16,630 bases of DNA from Alphaproteobacteria bacterium. Lineage in GTDB: Bacteria; Pseudomonadota; Alphaproteobacteria; JAEULC01. The DNA lies in the NCBI GenBank assembly GCA_020851015.1, contig JADZDN010000255.1, positions 1-16,630 of the forward strand. The letters run 5' to 3'. The notes beneath the pieces are model-generated. The model ran no database searches, was not told where the DNA came from, and saw nothing but the letters and a program-made list of their open reading frames with translations. Below, in pieces: positions 7,008-14,166 of this stretch. Position numbers and translations under genes: made by a program. The stretch's first letter is position 1, and each line of letters begins with the position of its first letter.

Positions 7008-9686
7008 TCAGGCGGCGTGGTTGCCGATCGCGGCGTCGGCTGACGCGGTCGAGGGCGGCCGGTCGCGATCCGCGCCGCGCTCCCCATCCAGCGCGCGGCG
7101 GAGGGTCCAGGCAAGCTTGGCGGCATCGACCGGCTTCGCCAGGATGGCCATCACGCCCAGCGCCCGGGCCTGGACCTCGGCCAGTTCGTCGCTGAAGCCC
7201 GAGCAAAGGATGACCGGAATGTCGGGGCGCAGCGACTTGACGAAGCGGACGAGCTCCAGTCCGCTGATGCCCGGCATCTTCACGTCACTGACGATCGCAT
7301 CCCAGGCATTGGGATCCTCGCCGAGCGCTTCCACGGCGTCGCTGGGGTCGGTGCAGGCCGTGACCTCGTAGCCGAGGCGCTCCAGCGATTTTGCCAGCAT
7401 CGTGGCGACCAGCTCCTGGTCGTCGATCACCAGAACGCGCTCGCGCCCATGGGGCATGGCGACCTTCTGTCCCGCGTTGCTTGTCGCGGCATCGATGGCG
7501 TGAACCGGCAGGTAGATGCGGAAGACGGTGCCCTTGCCCTCGCGCGTCGTCACCTCGATCAGCCCGTCATGGGCCAGGACGATGCCATGCACGGCGGCCA
7601 GTCCAAGCCCGGTGCCCTTGCCGATCTCCTTGGTCGTGAAGAAGGGATCAAACATCCGGTCGATAATGCGCTTGGACATGCCGGTCCCGGTATCGGCGAC
7701 GGCGATGCAGATATAGCGCTCGTGACCGGACGGGCCGCCGGCGACGACGCGCAGCTCGCCGCTGGCGGGATCCTCCTGCACCACGGCGCCCGTCGCCTTG
7801 TGGTCGGCCGGCATCCGCGCCGCGTCGATGGCGCGCGGCGGCCGGACCGGGCCTTCGAGCGAGATGGCGACCGTGCCGGCATTGCCTTCCAAGGCGTCGT
7901 TCGCATTCACGCAGAGATTCATCAAGACCTGGCCGATCTGGGTCGGGTTGGCCCAGACGACCGCGCCGCGCGTCCGGTCATCGATCTCCAACCGGGTGGA
8001 GGGCGGCAAGGTCTGGCGCAGCATCTGCGCGGTCTCTTCCAGCACCGTCCCCGCGGCGACGGGAAGACGCTCGACGTCCTGTGAACGGCTGAAGGCAAGG
8101 ATCTGGCGCACGAGGTGCTTGGCGTGGTTGGCGGCGGTGACGATGTGCGCGGCAAATTTCGCCTGATCCGATCCGGGCGCGAGATCTTCCGACAGAAACC
8201 CCGCGTAGCCGACGATTGCCGCCAGGATGTTGTTGAAGTCGTGGGCGATGCCGCCCGCCAGCCGCCCGACAGCCTCCATCTTCTGCGCCTGGTGGAACTG
8301 GCGCTCCAGGCGGGCATGCTGCTGCTGAAGCTCCAGCTCATGCTGGACGTCGCGCATCGCCAGCACCAGCCCGCCGTCTTCCAGCGCCGACAGGGCGAGG
8401 TCCATCGGAAAGGTCGTGCCGTCGCGGCGCTGCGCCAGGGCCGAGCCGCGCCAGGTGGCGGAGGCGCGCGCCTCGCCCACGGCCTTGCCGGGACTGTTCT
8501 CGCGGTCCGCGCCCGCGAACAGCTCGGCCCAAGGGCGGCCGGCCATTGCTTCCGGGCTCTCCCGGTAGATCGCGCAGAAGGATTTGCTGGCGTACTGCAT
8601 GCGCCCGTCCGCGTCGATCATCGCGATTCCGTCGGGCGACGCCTCGATCGCGGTCAGTCGCTTGCGGAGCAGCTCCTCGGCTCGCACCATGTCGGTGATA
8701 TCCGCGCGCACGCTGACGATGCCGCCGCCGCGCGTGCGGCGGTCGCTGACGCGCAGCACGCGCCCGTCGGCCAGACGCTGGATGAACGGCCCTTTCGGCT
8801 CGCGATGCTGCTGCAGGCGGATGCGGGTCCAGGTCTCGGGATCCTGATCGGTCGCATACTCGCCCTTGCGCGCGCTTTCCAGAAGGAGGTCCTGCAACCG
8901 GACGCCCGGCTTCACCATCGCGGCGATGGAGGGGTAGAAGCCCTTGTACGGGCCGTTCGCGATCACCAGGCGCTCGTCGCGGTCGTAGAGCACGAAGCCC
9001 TCGTTGGTGCTTTCGATCGCGTCCTCCAGCTGCTGGCGGGCCAGCAAGGCGCCCGCCTCGGCCTGCCGCGCGGCGTCATGCGCCCGTCGCGCGCTGCGCA
9101 GGCTTCGCCGCAGCATCACGATCAGGCAGGCGCCGGACAGCACCACCAGGCCGAAGGCGGCGAAGGTCTCGTACTGCTGCTCGCGGACCGTCGAGCTGCT
9201 CATCTTCGAGCGGTCGGTCATCAGCAGGGACTGCAGGATTTCCTGCAGCGGCGCGCGGTACTGCTCCAGGCGCTGGCGGGCGCGGCGATAGGGCGCGGGG
9301 TCAGCTCCGTCCAGCGCCGCCAGGTCCCGCTCCAGCGCCGGCAGGTCGTCCACGATCCCGCGCACTGCCTCGGTTGCGCCTGGCAACGAGCGAACTTTCA
9401 GGCCCTCCTCACCTTCGAGTATGAGCGGCAGCCGGCTCCAGAAGACATCGAGCCGCGTGAGCAAGCCGTCCTTTTTCGCGGGGGCCGGCTCGACCTGGTA
9501 TGCCGACAGTTCTTCGGCCAGGCGCAGATACTCCACATTGGCCTGGGTCGCGATCCAGTTGCCGGTCCGGAAATAGTCCATGAAGACGTCGAACTGCTGC
9601 GCCAGCCGGACCGAGCTGAAGGCGCAGGCGACGGTGAATGCCGCGACAACCAGCGCCGCGATGCTATGGCTGGCAAGGCGGTTCAT
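7008..9686 (-). CDS. Membrane hybrid sensor histidine kinase (two PAS, HisKA, HATPase, REC)
   Basis: An 892-residue inner-membrane kinase. TM1 lies at about residues 8-26, a helical periplasmic domain at about 27-170, and TM2 at about 174-192. A linker coiled coil leads to a first PAS-like domain (about 220-335) and a second PAS (about 345-450). HisKA has the phospho-acceptor His482 in [11 protein letters not shown]. The HATPase has the N box [10 protein letters not shown] (590-599), DTGTGM (665-670) and GKGTGLGL (689-696). The C-terminal REC domain (about 749-868) has Asp801 as phosphoacceptor and Lys851. A longer frame extends back through the upstream gene, but ATG 9686 begins a clean membrane anchor. 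A loop of about 45 residues (612-655) lengthens the ATPase domain. The SUOX-like gene ends 5 bases upstream, so the two form an operon and probably one sensory unit. No HPt protein is in the window. Confidence 0.95.
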   Translation of the reverse strand: MNRLASHSIAALVVAAFTVACAFSSVRLAQQFDVFMDYFRTGNWIATQANVEYLRLAEELSAYQVEPAPAKKDGLLTRLDVFWSRLPLILEGEEGLKVRSLPGATEAVRGIVDDLPALERDLAALDGADPAPYRRARQRLEQYRAPLQEILQSLLMTDRSKMSSSTVREQQYETFAAFGLVVLSGACLIVMLRRSLRSARRAHDAARQAEAGALLARQQLEDAIESTNEGFVLYDRDERLVIANGPYKGFYPSIAAMVKPGVRLQDLLLESARKGEYATDQDPETWTRIRLQQHREPKGPFIQRLADGRVLRVSDRRTRGGGIVSVRADITDMVRAEELLRKRLTAIEASPDGIAMIDADGRMQYASKSFCAIYRESPEAMAGRPWAELFAGADRENSPGKAVGEARASATWRGSALAQRRDGTTFPMDLALSALEDGGLVLAMRDVQHELELQQQHARLERQFHQAQKMEAVGRLAGGIAHDFNNILAAIVGYAGFLSEDLAPGSDQAKFAAHIVTAANHAKHLVRQILAFSRSQDVERLPVAAGTVLEETAQMLRQTLPPSTRLEIDDRTRGAVVWANPTQIGQVLMNLCVNANDALEGNAGTVAISLEGPVRPPRAIDAARMPADHKATGAVVQEDPASGELRVVAGGPSGHERYICIAVADTGTGMSKRIIDRMFDPFFTTKEIGKGTGLGLAAVHGIVLAHDGLIEVTTREGKGTVFRIYLPVHAIDAATSNAGQKVAMPHGRERVLVIDDQELVATMLAKSLERLGYEVTACTDPSDAVEALGEDPNAWDAIVSDVKMPGISGLELVRFVKSLRPDIPVILCSGFSDELAEVQARALGVMAILAKPVDAAKLAWTLRRALDGERGADRDRPPSTASADAAIGNHAA

Positions 9687-9691
9687 CGGCA

Positions 9692-10183
9692 CTAGTTGAC
9701 GATCAGCGTCTTGAGCTGCCAGATCATCTTGGCGTGCGTTTCGGCGTTGCGCAGTTCCGCCATCGCGTCGAGCGGATAGATGATCCACAGCGGCCCCTTG
9801 TCGCGCACCGGCATGTAGGCGCCGTCGCGCTTGATCGCGACGATAACGTCGTATTTCTGGGCGTCGGCCGCCGGGAACGAGACCTTGTAGTCGTTGATCG
9901 CGACGGCCGAGACGGTCTTGCCGTCGGCGCCGGCACGGGCCAGAAGGTCGCGCAGTCGTGGACCCGTGAACGTCGTCACCCCGTTCGACCATGGGGTCGA
10001 GGTGGCAACGACATGCTGGGGCAGCTTCTCCAGCCCGTCGCGGTCGAAGGCGACCGACACGCCGCGCGGATTGACCACGTTCAGGATGGGGATACCGGCG
10101 GCAATCTGCTGAGCGCTGGCACCACGGTCCCCGCCGGAAAACGAGAGGCCCAGCACGAGCCAAAGAAAGAGAAGAGCGCGCAT
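9692..10183 (-). CDS. Exported SUOX-fold (molybdopterin oxidoreductase-like) protein, no mature cysteine
   Basis: A 163-residue protein with a signal peptide (MRALLFLWLVLGLSFSGG, probable cut near ASA|QQ at about residue 24). The mature domain resembles the sulfite-oxidase/YedY molybdopterin-binding fold: FTGPRLRDLLARAG, AINDYKVSFPAAD, DVIVA and RDKGPLWIIYP. It matches the small COG3915-like group often found beside sensor kinases or GGDEF proteins. Catalytic members bind molybdenum through a cysteine, and there is no cysteine anywhere in this protein, so enzymatic activity is unlikely. It is probably a periplasmic sensing partner of the kinase 5 bases downstream. The ATG at 10183 is chosen for the signal peptide, with GGAG about 10 bases upstream. 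A 273-base divergent region separates it from the response regulator. Confidence 0.85.
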   Translation of the reverse strand: MRALLFLWLVLGLSFSGGDRGASAQQIAAGIPILNVVNPRGVSVAFDRDGLEKLPQHVVATSTPWSNGVTTFTGPRLRDLLARAGADGKTVSAVAINDYKVSFPAADAQKYDVIVAIKRDGAYMPVRDKGPLWIIYPLDAMAELRNAETHAKMIWQLKTLIVN

Positions 10184-10300
10184 TGCGGTCAGGCTCCATA
10201 GCCCTGGGGATGACCGTGCCACCCTGCGCCGCGGGACTTGCGAAATGGTTAGCGTGTTGGTGGCAGAACCGTTGCCTATGCTACTGCGCGAAGCGCTAGC

Positions 10301-10362
10301 CGTCCGTATAGGTGGTGCGACCGATGCGCATGACACCTTTGGCTCGCGGCCCTGTACGGACG
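10301..10362. promoter_or_regulatory. Long-spaced inverted repeat in a divergent intergenic region
   Basis: CGTCCGTATAGG (10301-10312) and CCTGTACGGACG (10351-10362) match as inverted arms at 11 of 12 bases, with 38 bases between. The spacer holds the perfect palindrome ATGCGCAT (10324-10331) and nested arms AGGTG/CACCT (10310-10314/10334-10338). It lies within the 273-base gap (10184-10456) between the divergently transcribed SUOX-like/kinase pair and the single-domain response regulator. It could be a shared operator or a hairpin in the response regulator's leader. I found no convincing -35/-10 pair in this gap. Confidence 0.45.
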
Positions 10363-10456
10363 CCCGGTAGGCCCGTTCGACGCAATTCGATAGAAATGCG
10401 CGGCGTTTGAACGACACGCCGGCGGCACCTGCTCCGGCCTGCTCCAGGAGAGAGCG

Positions 10457-10843
10457 ATGAGGGCACTGGTCATCGACGACAGCGAGTTGGTGCGGGACTT
10501 CGTAGCACGCTGCCTGCAGCGGGCGGGCCACGAAGCGATGACGGCCAGCAACGGCCGCGAGGGACTGGCCCGGTTCGATGCCGGCCAATTCGACGTGGTG
10601 GTCTCGGACATCTTCATGCCGGAGTGCGACGGGCTGGAAGTCATGAAAGAGCTGCGCCGCAGGGCGCCGGGCACGGCCATTGTCCTGATGTCAGGCGGTA
10701 CGCCGTCGATCGATCACGACTATCTGGCGATCGCCGAGCGGCTGGGCGCGTCGGCGACCCTGCAGAAGCCGTTCCTGCCCGCGGAACTGCTGCGTGCAGT
10801 GGACCGTGCGATGGATCGCCCGCTGATGGCGCCTGCCGGCTGA
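10457..10843 (+). CDS. Single-domain response regulator (CheY-like REC)
   Basis: A 128-residue stand-alone receiver. The acidic pair Asp7/Asp8 (VIDD), phosphoacceptor Asp51 (VVVSDIFMP), Ser79 (VLMSGG) and Lys104 (LQKPF) are the complete REC active-site set. There is no output domain, so it should act by protein contact or as a phosphate carrier. AGGAGAGA just upstream of ATG 10457 is a strong ribosome site. It is divergent from the SUOX-like/hybrid-kinase pair, whose kinase or REC domain is a plausible partner. The gene ends 49 bases before the convergent LuxR-type regulator. Confidence 0.95.
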   Translation: MRALVIDDSELVRDFVARCLQRAGHEAMTASNGREGLARFDAGQFDVVVSDIFMPECDGLEVMKELRRRAPGTAIVLMSGGTPSIDHDYLAIAERLGASATLQKPFLPAELLRAVDRAMDRPLMAPAG

Positions 10844-10855
10844 AAGCTCTTGTGG

Positions 10856-10873
10856 GCGGGCAAGCCCCGCTTT
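10856..10873 (+). terminator. Weak intrinsic terminator-like hairpin between convergent genes
   Basis: GCGGG (10856-10860) and CCCGC (10866-10870) form a 5-bp stem with loop CAAGC, followed by TTT (10871-10873). It begins 12 bases after the response-regulator stop. The stem and T-run are short, so this is a tentative call. Confidence 0.3.
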
Positions 10874-10892
10874 CCGCGCTCAGAACCGCGGG

Positions 10893-11534
10893 CTAGGTCA
10901 GCGGTGCATTGATCCCGCGCTGATGTGCGATGGCGACCGCCTCGGTGCGGTTGCGCGCGCCCAGCTTACGGCACACGCCGCGCACATGCAGCTTGATCGT
11001 GACTTCCTCGATGCCGAGGCTGAGCGCGATCTCCTTGTTGGAACGCCCGCGCAGCAGGTGGCCAAGCACTTCGTGCTCGCGGCGCGTGAACGCGGGGCCG
11101 CCGGCATCGCGCCCGGCACCGTCGCCCGCAGCGCCGCCTTCGCCCAGCGCCGCGGAGGGAATGAAGGTCTCGCCCGCCACGACCAGGCGCAGCGCGTTGA
11201 CGAGCACGCGGCCGTTCATGGTCTTGGGGAAGAATCCCCTGGCGCCCTGGGCCAGGGTCTGGCGCACCACGCTGGGATCGTTGTTCCCCGACATGATGAC
11301 GACCGGCGTCTGCGGCCGCATCGCGCGGGCGCGGCGCAGCCCCTCGAGCCCGTTCATGCCGGGCATATTAAGATCCAGTACGATCACGTCCGGCGGCGGG
11401 TTCTGCTCGATCAGCCCCAGCGCCTCTTGCATGTCGCGGCCCGCGCTGATGGCGATATCCGGCGCCAGTCGCTCGATATAGGCCTTCAGCGACTCGCGGA
11501 CGAGATCGTGATCGTCAGCTAGAATGACACGCAT
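10893..11534 (-). CDS. NarL/LuxR-family response regulator
   Basis: A 213-residue two-domain transcription factor. The N-terminal receiver (1-120) has acidic residues DD at 7-8, phosphoacceptor Asp54 (IVLDLNMPG), Ser82 and Lys104 (FFPK). An Ala/Gly-rich linker (about 130-147) leads to a C-terminal LuxR helix-turn-helix (about 148-208) with the signature FTRREHEVL, RGRSNKEIALSLGIEEVTIKLHV and CRKLGARNRTEAV. All key residues are present, so phosphorylation-dependent DNA binding is expected. The ATG at 11534 has GGA at the right distance. It lies 47 bases downstream of the dehydratase on the same strand, so it could be read from that operon or from its own promoter. The nearby orphan hybrid kinase is a possible partner, unproven. 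Confidence 0.95.
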   Translation of the reverse strand: MRVILADDHDLVRESLKAYIERLAPDIAISAGRDMQEALGLIEQNPPPDVIVLDLNMPGMNGLEGLRRARAMRPQTPVVIMSGNNDPSVVRQTLAQGARGFFPKTMNGRVLVNALRLVVAGETFIPSAALGEGGAAGDGAGRDAGGPAFTRREHEVLGHLLRGRSNKEIALSLGIEEVTIKLHVRGVCRKLGARNRTEAVAIAHQRGINAPLT

Positions 11535-11581
11535 CGTTCGTCCAAAGCCCTATCCTAGGGAGCCAGATTGCCCGAGCCTGG

Positions 11582-12604
11582 TTAAGAAAGTCCTGCCACT
11601 CCGCGTTGCAACGCATTCGCAAATACACTCGAATCGACATTGCCGCCAGAGCATACCACCACGACCGTCCGGTCGCGTGCGTCAAGTTTGCCGCTCAGAA
11701 TTGACGCTAGCGCAACCGCGCCCCCCGGCTCCACCACCAGCTTCAGATGGGTAAAAGCCATCCTCATGGCGTGGGCAACCTCATCGTCGGCGACGGCAAG
11801 GCCCCCACGCAGAGTCTTGCGGTTGATTGCGAAGGTGATTTCGCCGGGGGTCGGCGCAAGCAAGGCATCGCACCACGATTTCGCGCCGGGCTGCGTGCGT
11901 TCGCGCTGGCCGGACTTCAGCGAGCGGGCGGTGTCGTCGAAGCCGGCCGGCTCGGCGGCATAGACGGGCACGCCGGGCAGGGTTGCGGCGAGCGCCAGCG
12001 ATGTTCCGGCGATCAGTCCGCCGCCGCCGCAGGGCACGACGACCGCCGCCGGTTCGGCGCCAAGCGCCCTGACATCGGCCGCGATCTCAAGTCCCGTCGT
12101 GCCCTGGCCCGCGATCACGTGCGGGTGATCGTACGGCGGCACGATGCTGGCGCGTTTGCTTGCCGCGATCGTGCGGGCGACGGCCTCGCGGTCGTCGCGC
12201 TGGCGGTCGAAGAACACGATCTCGGCGCCCCAGGCGCGGGTGCTCTCGACCTTGATGGCCGGCGCGTCCGACGGCATCACGATGGTCGCCGGCATGCCGA
12301 GCAGGTTGGCGGCCGCCGCCACGCCCTGGGCGTGGTTGCCCGAGGAGAACGCCACCACGCCGGCCGCGCGCGCGCCCGGCGGGATCTGGCTTACGCAGTT
12401 GTACGCGCCGCGGAACTTGAACGAGCCGGTGCGCTGCAGCACCTCCGGCTTGACGAGAATGCGTCCGCCGCCCAACCGGTTCAGTGCCGGGGATTCAAGC
12501 AGCGGCGTCCGCACCGCTTGGCCGCCGATGCGCACGGCAGCCTGCTCGATGTCGGCGATGCCGACGGCAAGGGGCGGCGCCTCAGAAGTCGGCGAGGAAG
12601 TCAT
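11582..12604 (-). CDS. PLP-dependent threonine/serine dehydratase (no ACT domain)
   Basis: A 340-residue fold-type II PLP enzyme predicted to deaminate L-threonine (or L-serine) to 2-oxobutanoate (or pyruvate) and ammonia. The PLP lysine is Lys63 in GSFKFRGA, the substrate loop is SSGNHAQG (87-94), the phosphate-binding loop is CGGGGLIAG (192-200), and the C-terminal serine is in CSGGN. The protein ends without the regulatory ACT domains of biosynthetic IlvA, so it is of catabolic type. The related serine racemase or hydroxyectoine-pathway dehydratase families cannot be excluded. The start at 12604 has GGAGA 9 bases upstream and overlaps the end of the alpha/beta hydrolase by 23 bases, which indicates co-transcription and probably coupled translation. 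Confidence 0.93.
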   Translation of the reverse strand: MTSSPTSEAPPLAVGIADIEQAAVRIGGQAVRTPLLESPALNRLGGGRILVKPEVLQRTGSFKFRGAYNCVSQIPPGARAAGVVAFSSGNHAQGVAAAANLLGMPATIVMPSDAPAIKVESTRAWGAEIVFFDRQRDDREAVARTIAASKRASIVPPYDHPHVIAGQGTTGLEIAADVRALGAEPAAVVVPCGGGGLIAGTSLALAATLPGVPVYAAEPAGFDDTARSLKSGQRERTQPGAKSWCDALLAPTPGEITFAINRKTLRGGLAVADDEVAHAMRMAFTHLKLVVEPGGAVALASILSGKLDARDRTVVVVCSGGNVDSSVFANALQRGVAGLS

Positions 12605-13466
12605 GCAGCGCTGTCTCCACTTCGGGCTCTTCGAGGGTGGGCGCGTGCCCCACGTCGCGCACCGTGACGCGGACGAGGTCCGGCTTCTCCGCCGCCATGC
12701 GGTCGAAGGCCGCCGCCGTCACCACGTCGGACCATGCGCCCCGCAGCGCCAGCACGGGCACATTGCGCAGCGACCGGTAGAGCTGCCACAGGTCGGGCAG
12801 TTCGCGGCGCACGAGCTGCTTCAAGCCGCGCGCCAGGTTCAGGTCCCAGTTCACGTGCAGCCGCCCGTCAGGCCCGAGCTTGTAAGTGTTGTGCACCAGG
12901 CGCTGCCAGATGTGGTCGTTGCGCGCCGAGAGGTGCGGGAAGCGGTCGGACATGTGCCGGGCCGCGCTTTCCCAGTCCGGCTGCGGTTCGTCCTCGCCGA
13001 CATAATCGATGATGCGGGCGATGCCCGCTACGTCGAATTCCGGCCCGGTATCGTTGAGTACGACCCCACGCAGCGCGGCCGGCATGGCGACGCCGAAGGC
13101 CATGCCCAGCACGCCGCCCAGCGACGTGCCGATCACGATGACCTCGTCCAGCCGGGCCACGGCCATCAGCTGGCGCAGATCATCGAGATAGACCTCGGGC
13201 CGGTAGTTGCGCCAGTCCGGGTCGCGCCCGCTTTCGCCGCGTCCGCGCAGGTCCGGGCACACCACGCGGCGGTCGCGGGCGAGCCGCCGCGCCAGCAGGT
13301 CGAAATCCTGGCTGTTGCGCGTCAGCCCGCCGAGGCAAAGGACCGGCGCGCGTCGCGAGGCCGGGTCGCCGTATTCGCGGTAGTAGAGCCGGATGCTGTC
13401 GCGCGAATGATAGAAGCGGTCGCGCCAGTCCCGCGGCTGCTCGGTCGGTGGCGGCGCGATGGTCAT
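12582..13466 (-). CDS. Alpha/beta-fold hydrolase
   Basis: A 294-residue alpha/beta hydrolase with an intact triad: nucleophile Ser115 in GTSLGG, Asp247 in RGAWSD, and His274 in VGHAPTLEEP. The oxyanion-hole region is CLGGLTRNS (44-52), and the turn DLRGRGESGRDPD is typical. It would hydrolyse an ester, lactone, or carbon-carbon or carbon-halogen bond; the substrate cannot be read from sequence. The frame is open further upstream, but ATG 13466 is the start because it overlaps the dehalogenase stop by one base (TGATG) and has GGGA 5 bases before it. Its place between a haloacid dehalogenase and a dehydratase hints at small organic-acid metabolism, though the operon also contains a cell-wall enzyme. 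Confidence 0.93.
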   Translation of the reverse strand: MTIAPPPTEQPRDWRDRFYHSRDSIRLYYREYGDPASRRAPVLCLGGLTRNSQDFDLLARRLARDRRVVCPDLRGRGESGRDPDWRNYRPEVYLDDLRQLMAVARLDEVIVIGTSLGGVLGMAFGVAMPAALRGVVLNDTGPEFDVAGIARIIDYVGEDEPQPDWESAARHMSDRFPHLSARNDHIWQRLVHNTYKLGPDGRLHVNWDLNLARGLKQLVRRELPDLWQLYRSLRNVPVLALRGAWSDVVTAAAFDRMAAEKPDLVRVTVRDVGHAPTLEEPEVETALHDFLADF

Positions 13467-14158
13467 CACAGTCCCAACAGGGCAGGGACGTCGGCAAGAC
13501 CGGCGACGACGATCTCCGGCGGGCTTGGCAGCCGGTCCGACGCCAGGTTGTTGCGGTTGATCCAGACGGCGTGGAAGCCGAAGGACTGCGCGCCGTGCGC
13601 GTCCCACCCGTTCGATGACAGGAAGCAGATGCGGTTCGCCGGCATGCCCAGCCGCTCGGCGGCGCGCCCGTAGACGGCCGGGCTGGGCTTGAAGACGCTG
13701 ACCTCGTCGATCGACAGGACCATGTCGAGCTCGTCGCGAATCTTCGCCGCCGCGACGCCGGCCGCCAGCATCGTGGTCGATCCGTTCGACAGGATCGCCG
13801 TGCGCATCCCGGCGGCCTTCAGCCGCTTCAGCGCCGGCCCCGCGTCAGGGTAGGGGGCGAGCTGAAGGTAGAGCTGCATCAGCTCGGCGCGCAGTGCGGG
13901 ATCGCTGAGGCCAAGCTGCTCCATCGCGTGGTCCAGGCTCTCGCCGGTGACGCGCCAGAAATCCGCGTGCCGATTCATCAGGCTGCGCAGCCAAGTGTAT
14001 TCCAGCTGCTTCATGCGCCACAGGCGCCAGAGCTGGTCGGCCTGGGGCAGCTTGGACGCGCTGCTGCGCAGGACCGCCGAGCTGATGTCGAGCAGCGTTC
14101 CATAGGCATCGAACACGCAGGCGTCGATCTCTGGCAGGCGCGCGCGCTGATCGCTCAT
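13466..14158 (-). CDS. (S)-2-haloacid dehalogenase, type II
   Basis: A 230-residue HAD enzyme predicted to convert L-2-haloacids to D-2-hydroxy acids with release of halide. It keeps the residues I know from L-DEX-type enzymes: nucleophile Asp17 (FDAYGTLLD), Arg48 in WRMKQLEYTWLRSLMNR, Ser124-Asn125 (ILSNGS), Lys157 (FKPSPAVY), Tyr163, and the SSNGWD motif (181-186) with Ser182, Asn183 and Asp186. Tyr replaces the second Asp of HAD phosphatases, as expected. A GTG at 14170 overlaps the slt stop, but ATG 14158 is preferred because GTGAGG lies 6 bases upstream and the length then matches the family. It follows slt by 8 bases. Natural substrates could be haloacetates or chloropropionate, or a non-halogenated compound. 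Confidence 0.92.
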   Translation of the reverse strand: MSDQRARLPEIDACVFDAYGTLLDISSAVLRSSASKLPQADQLWRLWRMKQLEYTWLRSLMNRHADFWRVTGESLDHAMEQLGLSDPALRAELMQLYLQLAPYPDAGPALKRLKAAGMRTAILSNGSTTMLAAGVAAAKIRDELDMVLSIDEVSVFKPSPAVYGRAAERLGMPANRICFLSSNGWDAHGAQSFGFHAVWINRNNLASDRLPSPPEIVVAGLADVPALLGL

Positions 14159-14166
14159 GCGCGGCC

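Noticed and set aside
8115..9695. 526-codon open frame on the + strand opposite the hybrid kinase
   Set aside because: It is antisense to an unmistakable PAS/HisKA kinase, and the product has no domain signature.
10088..10160. Possible sigma54 promoter (TGGCACGG on the minus strand) before the SUOX-like gene
   Set aside because: The -24-like half appears near 10213-10220, but no matching TTGCA -12 half follows at the required spacing.
12144..13673. 509-codon open frame on the + strand opposite the dehydratase and alpha/beta hydrolase
   Set aside because: The opposite strand has intact catalytic motifs in overlapping genes; this frame is compositional.
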